Shown here piece by piece: positions 1 through 6,432 of a DNA stretch of 12,750 nt (positions are counted from its first letter, which is position 1; every line of letters begins with the position of its first letter). The notes below the pieces were generated by a model. The model searched no databases, was not told where the DNA came from, and saw nothing but the letters and a program-made list of their open reading frames with translations. The DNA comes from Candidatus Helarchaeota archaeon (lineage in GTDB: Archaea > Asgardarchaeota > Lokiarchaeia > Helarchaeales > HEL-GB-A), in NCBI GenBank assembly GCA_013375405.1, contig JABXJU010000120.1, forward strand, positions 1-12,750. Reading direction: 5' to 3'. Position numbers and translations under genes: made by a program.

Positions 1-113
1 GCCTTTGGTGTTTTGTTATAATACCGATTTTTATGACTGTCCTCTTTATTATATTGTATTTTGTCTATTTCTGATTGAATATCAAAGGGTGAATTGATAT
101 CGGGATTCTGCAC
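1..113 (-). CDS. Possible partial ORF running off the left edge
   Basis: Reading on the minus strand from a GTG at 113, the frame stays open to the window edge (about 37 codons), giving a very hydrophilic Asn/Asp/Lys-rich peptide that begins VQNPDINSPF. It is in the same frame as the hypothetical gene at 848-117, and only one sense codon separates that gene's TAG stop from this GTG. I see no ribosome-binding site ahead of the GTG. It may be a downstream gene, the continuation of the neighbour interrupted by a nonsense codon, or chance openness in AT-rich DNA. Confidence 0.25.
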   Translation of the reverse strand, partial: MQNPDINSPFDIQSEIDKIQYNKEDSHKNRYYNKTPK

Positions 114-133
114 GTTCTAAAAATTTTTAGAAC
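114..133. repeat. 20-bp perfect palindrome over a stop codon
   Basis: GTTCTAAAAATTTTTAGAAC is a perfect inverted repeat with no spacer. It covers the TAG stop of the hypothetical gene at 848-117. It could act as a dyad-symmetric protein site or as a cruciform or hairpin at the gene's 3' end. Its A5T5 core would also bend DNA. No role is shown by the sequence. Confidence 0.5.
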
Positions 134-848
134 CAGCAAGGAATTTCACTATGGATTCTGCAAACTTTCTTTGGAGATATTCATTTCTTTTTTTAAGGTA
201 TTCAAACTCACTTTGATTATTAATCATTCGACTTAACAATATTTCAATGGATTTTCTCTGTACAGTGGTATAATTCTTGGATTCAAGTGTGTTTTTTAAA
301 AAATCTTCGATTTTTGCCTTTCCACTTGGAGATAATAGAGTCAAATCACAAGATTTAACAAGATCTGGCAAATATTCCTTGAAGGTGCTGAATAATTCTG
401 ATAAAAGTTGAATTAGATAATCGACATCGTCAGAGTATAGGTATAGTATTATTTGAAAGTATCCAAGAAAATCGTCTAAAACATCCTTTTTACTAATGCG
501 TTCTCTCTCCAAAGATTCTAGTATATTAAGAAAGTCCGGGGAATCCATGTTTGAATATAGTGTATAAAATATAGTGGTAAAATCTTCCTTCTCCCAAAAT
601 TCTTTAACTCTAGCTTTACTTTCTGGGGTCGAATATAATTTATTTAAGCATAAAAAGGTTAGGTTTGGTGTACCCAACAGTTTCATTCCCCATGTTTGAG
701 CCTTTTTGAAATTCGAAAGGAATCCCTTGAAAACTTTTTTTATAACTTTATCTTTTTTCGTCTTTACGATTTTTAAGCCATCTTTATAAACATATTCATT
801 TAATATTTTCAATTTCTCTAAAATCAACCTATCATGTTCTTCATTCAA
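117..848 (-). CDS. Hypothetical protein, helical, 243 aa
   Basis: I do not recognise the family. The protein is rich in Leu, Lys, Glu, Ser and Phe, has no signal peptide or membrane segment that I can see, and reads as almost entirely alpha-helical. The C-terminal third is strongly charged and amphipathic, suggesting a coiled coil or helical-repeat packing. It has no Cys pairs, Walker motif or catalytic signature. The start is TTG at 848, supported by GGGTGA on the minus strand (plus 861-856) seven bases upstream; the first in-frame ATG is far inside. It ends with TAG at 119-117 inside a palindrome, and the same frame reopens immediately after. It lies downstream of the helicase gene on the same strand, about 250 bp away, so co-transcription is uncertain. 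It looks like a lineage-specific protein. Confidence 0.7.
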   Translation of the reverse strand: MNEEHDRLILEKLKILNEYVYKDGLKIVKTKKDKVIKKVFKGFLSNFKKAQTWGMKLLGTPNLTFLCLNKLYSTPESKARVKEFWEKEDFTTIFYTLYSNMDSPDFLNILESLERERISKKDVLDDFLGYFQIILYLYSDDVDYLIQLLSELFSTFKEYLPDLVKSCDLTLLSPSGKAKIEDFLKNTLESKNYTTVQRKSIEILLSRMINNQSEFEYLKKRNEYLQRKFAESIVKFLAGSKNF

Positions 849-1098
849 TTAAATTTCACCCTTTTCGTATTCATATGTTTTATTTTATCATTCCACCTAA
901 ATTTAAAGCTGTATCTGGTAATTTTTTTAAGTATTTAGAGAAAGCCCTTTCAAAGCCCAAATCTTTTACAATAAGTTAAGAGGGTCTAGCATCATATTTT
1001 ATTATAGAAGAGTTAGGATAGGCAAGATACGAAATAATCCAAAGTACCTCAGATAGCGGGGATGGATTCTGCTTTTAAACTTAAAATTTTGTAGGATT

Positions 1099-3978
1099 TT
1101 AAGTCTTTTCATCTTTCCAGAAAGGGCGAGTCTTAATAAATTGTTTTTCTGCGTCAATAATAGCTTGAATGAATTCATACTCATTTTTATAAGGGACAGA
1201 AAGCAGTCGTGTAGCTGTAGCTGGACCGATACCATAACCCGCCAATGCAATTATTACCTTTTTTCCATAGGATAATACGAGATTTGCGCTTTTTTGGGCG
1301 CGTTCAAAAATTTGTTCATCTTCTTTAGATAATTTTTTCCCCTTATCCTTTAAATTCAAAATACGCCTGATATTAATGCCCTCTACAGGTAGAACCGCTA
1401 GAAATCTTGATTGACATTTCGGACATTCAGGTTTCTCGGGTAATAATTTGACGGTTTTATAAGAGGAATATTTACGGCAATACATACAGACTAATTTAAT
1501 TTGCCGGTTTAATAAGCGATCTCGAACCACGCGTTGAATTTGGTACCGACTTCGTTCAGGAATTATAAGATCACGTGGTGCTACCCATTGCATAGCTGGA
1601 ATTGCAAGGGGCGAAGGTTTTAGATCTTTCTTTTGTAGTAGTTGAACTTCGATCTCCTTATTTTTTATTTGTTTTAAGATATCTAAACTTTTCTGAACAT
1701 CTAATTTTTCGTTCAAAACGGTTCGCATGGTTTCTTTGTAAACAGGAGTATATTTGAAAATTCGAATAAACCTTGAAATGTTGATGTCTTTATATCGTGC
1801 GTCTTTCTTAATTATTCCAAAATATTTTGCTATATGAAAAAATCGATATCTGAACATAGAAGATCTCTTTAAAGTGACATCAAGGATGGTTACGATGTGA
1901 TCTTGATCAATTTTAAAGAAGAGTTCAAGAATTTCAAGTGGACTAATTATACGTGGGAGTGAGAGAATTATCCGATAAGGATCAACTCGTACCCCGATAC
2001 TCGCCCCGACTCGTGAAGATAGCAGTGAAGCAATAATTCTACTAAGCGTTTCATTTACAAGAGTGCCAAAACACGCGTGAATCACGATATGTTTTTCTAA
2101 TTCTTCAATGAGGATAGTTTTATGATTTGAAATTGGTATATGTTTTTGGAGGTGAGCTTGGATTGTATCTATAATGATTTTTTTCGCATCTTCTGTAAGA
2201 TTATATTCATCTAGAATTGGCGGTTGGATTTGATTTTTTGTTAGTGCTGCTTCCATTTCCGCGCGAATTCGACCTACTTCCTGAGCAATAGCATAAGGAA
2301 CTGGAATTATTTCTCCTACCCAAGAAGGGACACCACTTTTAGGATCTTGAATTTCAACAGCTTCAATTTTTTGTTCATCAATTGCTAATATTTTCCAAGG
2401 AGTGCCTTTAATAATGAAAATAGAATTGATTTTACAATGTTCAGAAACAAAATCTTCATCTAACGTTCCAATTGGGCGATTGCGAGCTACATCAATGATT
2501 TTATACTTTTGAATATCTGGAATCATTGTTAAAAAGGAATAATAATTAAGCCAATTTCCACGTCTTTTATGAATGTTACCATTTCTTTCTAAATAAATTA
2601 GTTCTTGTCGTGAAAGTTGTTCTAATGTTTCAATAAATAATGCTTTTTTCAAATTGTGGTAAGGATAAGCTCGAGTTACAATAGTATAAATTTCTTCTAT
2701 TGAAGATGCTCCTTTATCAAGTAAAATTCCAATTATTTGATGTGCGAGGGCATCCAGAGCATTTTTATGGAGCTTTATTTGTTCTAAATTACCGAGGATA
2801 GTATTTTTCGCAATAACCATTGATTCACAAATGTCATCAATTTCATTAAGGCAGATTATAGTACCTCGAGAAACTTTCCCAATTTGATGACCTGAGCGCC
2901 CAACTCGTTGTGTTAACCGTGTAACTTGTCGAGGACTCCCATATTGGATGATATAATCGATTGTACCAATATCAATGCCGAGTTCCAAGCTGGAAGTACA
3001 GATAATACATTTTAAATCTTCTTTGAACTTTTGTTCACTTTCAATTCTAACCTCTTTTGAAAGTGAACCGTGATGAACCGCGAGGGTGAATGGAGGTTGA
3101 AATAATTTCATTCGAGACGCAAGAAGTTCTGCAGTTGCGCGTGTATTAACAAAGATAAGGACAGATTGGTGAGCCTTTACAAGTTCAACAATTCGTTGAA
3201 TTCGCGCTATAGAGTCAGGAGTTGTCATAAGTTTTTTCATTAACGTTTTAGGGTCTGATTGGGGGATTGGGCTTTCAACAGCAATTTCCAGTTCCTTTTC
3301 AAAAGATGTACGAATTATCTTTACCGGGGAACTAGACCCTTGCAAAAATTTTGCGATTATTTTAGGAGTTCCTATTGTTGCGGAGAGCCCTATCCTTTGA
3401 AAATCGTGCTCAGTAAGTTCTCTAAGGCGCTCTAATCCGAGCGTTAATTGAATTCCTCGTTTCGAATCGACCAATTCATGAATTTCGTCAACAATTACCC
3501 ATTGAACAGCACGAAGATGTTCGCGAATTCGCTTTCCTGGGAGGATCGCTTGGAGAGTTTCAGGTGTGCTAATCAACATATCCGGTGGACGAAGTGCTTG
3601 TTTTCGTCTGACGGAGGGTTTTGTATCCCCATGTCTAATTTCGACTGAGATATCGAGTGTTTTTCCTAATGTTACAATGCGTCGGAAAATATCTCGATTT
3701 AATGCACGTAAAGGTGTTATATAAAGGATTGAAATCCCTTTTCCCTGACCTTTTAATTCATTGGATTTTAGGAACTGATTGAAAATAGGAAAAATACCAG
3801 CTTCAGTCTTCCCAGTTCCAGTTGGTGCAATTAGTAAAACGTTATTACCTTTTAAGATCTCATTAATCGCTTTTTGTTGAATTTGGGTGGGGATTTTAAA
3901 TAACTTTTTAATTTGTTTACGCAACTTTGGAAGGAATAAGTCAAAAGCTGAGGTTATTTCTATCTGATCCTTTATCAT
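1099..3978 (-). CDS. lhr: Lhr-type superfamily 2 ATP-dependent helicase
   Basis: This is a large helicase-related (Lhr) protein of 959 aa, an ATP-driven 3'-5' translocase of the Ski2-like SF2 group implicated in repair and RNA metabolism in archaea. Visible motifs are Walker A APTGTGKT (51-58, Lys57), the DEIH box (164-167), SATIG near 200, the HGSLS segment of RecA2, and motif VI QRVGRSGHQIG. A winged-helix and Lhr-specific core follows. Near the C-terminus are four cysteines (C831, C834, C852, C855; CxxC-x17-CxxC) that look like a zinc ribbon, then a helix-hairpin-helix-like LAGYGIGPATATRLL. All catalytic motifs are intact and the length suits an archaeal Lhr. The ATG at 3978 has no Shine-Dalgarno, but a TATA-like TTTTTATA lies about 25 bp upstream, so the mRNA may be leaderless. 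Upstream on the same strand are a tiny membrane protein, a SWIM protein and a phosphoesterase. Lhr family is certain; aLhr1 versus aLhr2 is not resolved. Confidence 0.95.
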   Translation of the reverse strand: MIKDQIEITSAFDLFLPKLRKQIKKLFKIPTQIQQKAINEILKGNNVLLIAPTGTGKTEAGIFPIFNQFLKSNELKGQGKGISILYITPLRALNRDIFRRIVTLGKTLDISVEIRHGDTKPSVRRKQALRPPDMLISTPETLQAILPGKRIREHLRAVQWVIVDEIHELVDSKRGIQLTLGLERLRELTEHDFQRIGLSATIGTPKIIAKFLQGSSSPVKIIRTSFEKELEIAVESPIPQSDPKTLMKKLMTTPDSIARIQRIVELVKAHQSVLIFVNTRATAELLASRMKLFQPPFTLAVHHGSLSKEVRIESEQKFKEDLKCIICTSSLELGIDIGTIDYIIQYGSPRQVTRLTQRVGRSGHQIGKVSRGTIICLNEIDDICESMVIAKNTILGNLEQIKLHKNALDALAHQIIGILLDKGASSIEEIYTIVTRAYPYHNLKKALFIETLEQLSRQELIYLERNGNIHKRRGNWLNYYSFLTMIPDIQKYKIIDVARNRPIGTLDEDFVSEHCKINSIFIIKGTPWKILAIDEQKIEAVEIQDPKSGVPSWVGEIIPVPYAIAQEVGRIRAEMEAALTKNQIQPPILDEYNLTEDAKKIIIDTIQAHLQKHIPISNHKTILIEELEKHIVIHACFGTLVNETLSRIIASLLSSRVGASIGVRVDPYRIILSLPRIISPLEILELFFKIDQDHIVTILDVTLKRSSMFRYRFFHIAKYFGIIKKDARYKDINISRFIRIFKYTPVYKETMRTVLNEKLDVQKSLDILKQIKNKEIEVQLLQKKDLKPSPLAIPAMQWVAPRDLIIPERSRYQIQRVVRDRLLNRQIKLVCMYCRKYSSYKTVKLLPEKPECPKCQSRFLAVLPVEGINIRRILNLKDKGKKLSKEDEQIFERAQKSANLVLSYGKKVIIALAGYGIGPATATRLLSVPYKNEYEFIQAIIDAEKQFIKTRPFWKDEKT

Positions 3979-3998
3979 GTCTTTTCTATCGAATATTT

Positions 3999-4006
3999 TA
4001 TAAAAA
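3999..4006 (-). promoter_or_regulatory. TATA-like box upstream of lhr
   Basis: On the minus strand this reads TTTTTATA, centred about 25 bp before the A of the lhr ATG at 3978. That is the archaeal TATA-to-start distance for a leaderless transcript, and it matches the lack of a Shine-Dalgarno before this ATG. In such AT-rich DNA the match may be chance. Confidence 0.4.
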
Positions 4007-4021
4007 TAAGAGCAGAATCAT

Positions 4022-4183
4022 TTATGTTTCTGTTTCCTCTCGTTCCTCTCCAACCATTAGATAGATAATTACAAGAATTAAAGTAAAAATCGCAACACCA
4101 AGCATACCATAAAAGAGTAAATTATATTGTTCTGAATCAAGAGGCAGATCCAATAATATTGAGGTGAGTTGCACTTTCTTCAC
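4022..4183 (-). CDS. Small single-helix membrane protein, 53 aa
   Basis: The minus strand encodes a 53-residue peptide from GTG 4183 to TAA 4022. Residues 1-20 are polar to amphipathic, about residues 22-44 form one continuous hydrophobic helix with a Leu/Ile/Val/Gly/Ala core and aromatic ends, and the tail GEEREETET is strongly acidic. By the positive-inside rule the acidic tail would probably face outside, but few Lys/Arg residues are present. The gene fits between the SWIM gene (ends 4293) and lhr (starts 3978). No Shine-Dalgarno is visible; TATAAATT sits only 7-14 bp upstream (4197-4190), so initiation may be at an internal start such as GTG 4174 or TTG 4153, giving a shorter protein with the same helix. 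I do not recognise a family. The composition (clean membrane helix plus charged tail, no stop) argues against chance. Confidence 0.6.
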   Translation of the reverse strand: MKKVQLTSILLDLPLDSEQYNLLFYGMLGVAIFTLILVIIYLMVGEEREETET

Positions 4184-4292
4184 TTTTTTAATTTATACCT
4201 AAATTTCTATAGAAGTGGTTTTTCGATTAAATTAAGGTAATTAACCTATAAATTTAATTTTTTTGGTATGTTTATTGCATAGGGTAAATAAG

Positions 4293-4682
4293 TTAGTACT
4301 GCTTCCAATCCTTCATCAATTCGTCATATCGCTCATCTTCTACAGTAAATTCTTCGTAATAATCTAAGTGATCTGCTAAAATTTTCGAGAGTAAATGATA
4401 ACACATTTTGGCGGTCTTTTTGATGACGACTTTCACGTAAAAATCGTCGCATGGGCAATACAAATTAGAAATGATTAAATAATCTCTTTTTTTACCGATA
4501 ACTATCCAAACAATTCGATTACTTGGTGTGAAAATATATTTTTTCACACCGCTCTCTAGGAGGTTGCGTAAAGCTCTCCAGAATCTATCATCGTATTCGT
4601 CAATGAAATGTTTTAAATGTTCAGGAGAAAATTTCTTGTCTTTTTTGATTTCCTCGAGGATATTTTGTAGATCACTCTTCAT
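4293..4682 (-). CDS. SWIM zinc-finger domain protein
   Basis: This is a 129-aa protein with a CxC...CxH signature: C76-P-C78 and, 15 residues later, C94-Y-H96. That is the SWIM zinc-binding motif (CxCxnCxH) used for DNA or protein contacts. The N-terminal 45 residues are charged helix, followed by beta strands (IFTPSNRIVWIVIGKKRDYLII) leading into the finger, then an acidic C-terminal helix. Small archaeal SWIM proteins are known near recombination and repair genes, which suggests a role with nucleic acids; its exact partner is inference. It starts at ATG 4682, 20 nt after the end of the phosphoesterase gene, so the two are almost surely one transcript. A 110-nt AT-rich gap separates it from the small membrane protein. 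Domain assignment is strong; function is not known. Confidence 0.85.
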   Translation of the reverse strand: MKSDLQNILEEIKKDKKFSPEHLKHFIDEYDDRFWRALRNLLESGVKKYIFTPSNRIVWIVIGKKRDYLIISNLYCPCDDFYVKVVIKKTAKMCYHLLSKILADHLDYYEEFTVEDERYDELMKDWKQY

Positions 4683-4702
4683 TATTGAAAAATCTCCAAT
4701 TG

Positions 4703-5566
4703 CTATTCAACGTATATTTCTTTAATTTTACCCAAGATAGTGCCATCTAATAAAATAGCTTCTGCGTCGTTGATATTTAGACTATTGGATTTCATTAAAG
4801 GACCAATAAACTTAGACTTTTTTGAATTAAAAGGAATACCTCCTAATAAATCATTAAATGCGGGCATGATAATGATTTCAGGATTTTCCCTTATAAGCAT
4901 ATGATATTTTTCCTGAAGAATTTCTAAAGGATTTTTTGGTTTTTTAATATTACGATACTTTAAATATGCCCTTGCTATCTTTAATTTATTCCAACGTGCC
5001 CGGATCCAAGTAGGTTCAAAAGTTCTCACATTTAATTCATCTTTGAATTCAATTACTGGATGGTTATGAGCCATAATCAAAAAATCAGCATCAAAAAGTT
5101 CAGGATTAGGCCATGTATGACCATGAAATAAGGCGACTTTCATGATTTTATCATTTTTATTTAATTCTATGAGACAACCTTGAGCGGGGTGGATTTTTAT
5201 ATTCCGCGTTGTTAGCCCTTCTATTTGAGTTGATGATTCATGATTGCCAAGAATAATATGGATTGGCAAGTTTGTAAATTTTTCAAAGAATGTAGGAACA
5301 ATATACCACTCAATGTTAGAAATCATGGGAATACTATGTTTTATGTCGCCTAGAATTATTAGACCACTTGGTTTGACTTGTTTTATTATTCTCATGAGTC
5401 TATTTATCAGTCGTTCTGTTTGGGTTTGAGAAGGAATCTGGATTCCTTTCTCAATCAAAGTAAATTCAATTCCTAAATGTAAATCTGCAATTACAATAAG
5501 GCGTTTAGTTGCAGATTGTTCTATAATTAACGCAGGTTCGTTTGTTACAGGTCTAATAATGTCCAT
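4703..5566 (-). CDS. Calcineurin-like metallophosphoesterase (ICC-like, COG1407 type)
   Basis: This protein has the full dimetal phosphoesterase motif set. Numbering from the TTG one codon upstream of the chosen start, it shows DLH (D29, H31), GDIKH (74-78), GNHE (108-111), HGH (149-151) and AHNHP (167-171), the last in place of the usual GxH. These residues bind two metal ions and hydrolyse phosphoester bonds, and nuclease activity on DNA or RNA is common in such proteins. At about 287 aa it matches archaeal ICC-like predicted phosphoesterases. I prefer ATG 5566 over the TTG at 5569. It begins only 38 nt after the 3' end of tRNA-Pro on the same strand with no obvious TATA box between, so it may be read from the tRNA promoter. 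Phosphoesterases of this kind also accompany Lhr-core helicases in bacterial repair gene clusters, which supports a nucleic-acid role here. Confidence 0.9.
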   Translation of the reverse strand: MDIIRPVTNEPALIIEQSATKRLIVIADLHLGIEFTLIEKGIQIPSQTQTERLINRLMRIIKQVKPSGLIILGDIKHSIPMISNIEWYIVPTFFEKFTNLPIHIILGNHESSTQIEGLTTRNIKIHPAQGCLIELNKNDKIMKVALFHGHTWPNPELFDADFLIMAHNHPVIEFKDELNVRTFEPTWIRARWNKLKIARAYLKYRNIKKPKNPLEILQEKYHMLIRENPEIIIMPAFNDLLGGIPFNSKKSKFIGPLMKSNSLNINDAEAILLDGTILGKIKEIYVE

Positions 5567-5618
5567 CAAGATATCCCGAGAATTAGAATTTAGTGGGCAG
5601 GAAATGGGTAGGATGGGA

Positions 5619-5652
5619 ATATCATTCGAGGAGCACGCATCTCACAACGAAA
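5619..5652 (-). other. tRNA-Pro intron 3 (T-loop, 59/60)
   Basis: This is a 34-nt intron between positions 59 and 60. The outer helix is the T-stem GTGGG/CCCAT, the core is TTCA/TGAT (three of four pairs, outermost T-T mismatched), the 3-nt bulges are AAT and ATT, and the inner helix is TTCG/CGAA with a possible further GAG/CTC. Cutting after the second base of each bulge leaves the T-loop TTCAAAT. One core mismatch makes this a slightly relaxed BHB. Confidence 0.85.
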
Positions 5653-5674
5653 TTTGAACCCACGAACTCCGACT

Positions 5675-5696
5675 ATTTCGCAACCATTTGAGTTGT
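5675..5696 (-). other. tRNA-Pro intron 2 (anticodon loop, 37/38)
   Basis: This is a 22-nt intron at the canonical archaeal site one base 3' of the anticodon. The BHB is textbook: outer helix CCGGC/GTCGG, 4-bp core TTCG/CGAA, bulges GGA and ATA, inner helix CAAC/GTTG with a 7-nt loop. Splicing leaves the anticodon loop TTCGGGA. Confidence 0.95.
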
Positions 5697-5728
5697 CCCG
5701 AAGCCGGAATCATACCAAGCTAGACTAC

Positions 5729-5756
5729 TTTGGCCTAAAGAAAGAATCTCTTTAAT
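5729..5756 (-). other. tRNA-Pro intron 1 (acceptor stem, 6/7)
   Basis: This is a 28-nt intron between positions 6 and 7. The proposed BHB has outer helix AGGCTA/TAGTCT, core GGGT/GCCA (outermost G-A mismatch, one T-G wobble), bulges AGA and AAG, and inner helix TTAAAG/CTTTAG. Cutting after the second base of each bulge restores G7 and the acceptor GGGTAGG, which then pairs perfectly with the 3' strand. The outer helix uses the pre-tRNA 5' leader (-6 to -1) against positions 8-13. Boundaries are unambiguous. Confidence 0.85.
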
Positions 5757-5810
5757 CTACCCTAGCCTAAAAAGGTTCTCTTTTTTAGTCCTCAAATAGC
5801 ATTACTTCAT

Positions 5811-5818
5811 TATATAAA
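5811..5818 (-). promoter_or_regulatory. TATA-like box for tRNA-Pro
   Basis: On the minus strand this reads TTTATATA, about 50 bp before G1 of tRNA-Pro. It would place transcription start near 5790 and give a leader of roughly 25-30 nt, long enough to contain the -6 to -1 bases that pair in the intron 1 BHB. The site is nearly symmetric, so it could also act on the plus strand. Confidence 0.45.
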
Positions 5819-5984
5819 GGATTAATAGCCGGAAGAATCTACCCATGATTTGTATTTTTAATTATTAATAGGTAATTTGTATTTAAATTTTAATACATGC
5901 TGGAAAAAATACAATAAGTTATAAACTAAGAAAATCATAAATTACGATGAATATGATTTTCAACTATGTGTTATAGCAAGATGG

Positions 5985-6377
5985 ATGAATATGGAATTAA
6001 AGGATATAAAGGCAAAAGACATTATGGTTACTGATTTATTGACAATAGATCCCCATGAAAAAGTGGCTGCTGCAGATTTGCTTATGGTTAGAAATAGTAT
6101 TGGGGGACTTCCAGTTATCGAAAATGAGAAACTTATAGGGATTTTAACTCAAAAAGATATTATGTTATCTCGTTTTTCAATTTCGGTGGGTGGATTGCAA
6201 GTAGAAGACTTGATGACTAGGAATCCAATAAAAATTAGGCCGGAAACAACATTAGAGGAAATTATTGAATTAATGCTCACTAAAAATGTTGAGCGCCTTC
6301 CAGTTATTAAAGAGGAGAAATTAGTAGGGCTTGTCATGCATGGACAAATCCTAAAGAAAATTCATGAAGTGCTTTAA
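5985..6377 (+). CDS. Tandem CBS-domain protein
   Basis: This is a stand-alone pair of CBS domains, 130 aa. Repeat 1 covers about residues 10-62 (starts DIMVTDLLTI, ends with LIGILTQKDI) and repeat 2 about residues 73-128 (starts DLMTRNPIKI, ends LVGLVMHGQI). Such CBS pairs form a Bateman module that binds adenine nucleotides and senses energy state or other ligands; no catalytic domain is attached, so it probably works on a partner that cannot be named here. Start could be ATG 5985 or the in-frame ATG 5991; a GATGG just upstream is the only RBS-like element. It is the first gene right of the divergent region with tRNA-Pro and is followed 55 nt later by Nep1, so the two may share a transcript. 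The domain call is secure. Confidence 0.93.
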   Translation: MNMELKDIKAKDIMVTDLLTIDPHEKVAAADLLMVRNSIGGLPVIENEKLIGILTQKDIMLSRFSISVGGLQVEDLMTRNPIKIRPETTLEEIIELMLTKNVERLPVIKEEKLVGLVMHGQILKKIHEVL

Positions 6378-6421
6378 TTTTAATTGTTGAATTGTTTTCA
6401 CTGAATGGGTGGGAATCTTCT

Positions 6422-6427
6422 GGGTGA
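6422..6427 (+). promoter_or_regulatory. Shine-Dalgarno deciding the nep1 start
   Basis: GGGTGA lies 5 nt before ATG 6433 and matches archaeal 16S anti-SD pairing. It favours ATG 6433 over the in-frame GTG at 6409, whose extra residues (GIFWVTN) do not resemble the start of Nep1 proteins. Confidence 0.6.
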
Positions 6428-6432
6428 CAAAT

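Larger units (their letters stand above)
5605..5762 (-). tRNA. tRNA-Pro(CGG) with three introns
   Basis: No contiguous tRNA folds here, but removing three BHB-like introns gives a 74-nt tRNA. Its acceptor is GGGTAGG/CCTACCC with discriminator A73; the D-stem is GTC/GAT with T8, A14, G15, G18 and G19; the anticodon stem is CCGGC/GTCGG with loop TTCGGGA (anticodon CGG at plus 5700-5698); the T-stem is GTGGG/CCCAT with loop TTCAAAT. The G15-C48 Levitt pair and 5-nt variable loop fit. Introns lie at 6/7 (5756-5729, 28 nt), 37/38 (5696-5675, 22 nt) and 59/60 (5652-5619, 34 nt). A73 suits proline; CCA is not encoded. The perfect acceptor pairing, created only by removing introns 1 and 3, is the strongest proof. 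A split or pseudo-tRNA is the alternative, but every element is present in order. A TATA-like box lies about 50 bp upstream. Confidence 0.92.

Noticed and set aside
961..1098. Possible C/D box RNA on the minus strand
   Set aside because: ATGATG and CTGA words occur but in the wrong order for C and D boxes, and no terminal stem forms.
1002..1250. 82-codon minus-strand ORF overlapping the 3' end of lhr
   Set aside because: It lies in an alternative frame over the conserved lhr C-terminus and its sequence shows no protein-like pattern.
4190..4197. TATAAATT as the promoter of the 53-aa membrane protein
   Set aside because: It is too close to the GTG start (transcription would begin inside the ORF), so it cannot be taken as that gene's promoter unless an internal start is used.
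5621..5735. Single-intron tRNA or tRNA pseudogene on the minus strand
   Set aside because: With only the anticodon intron removed, the acceptor and T-stems do not pair; adding the two further introns restores every stem exactly, so a degraded gene is unnecessary.
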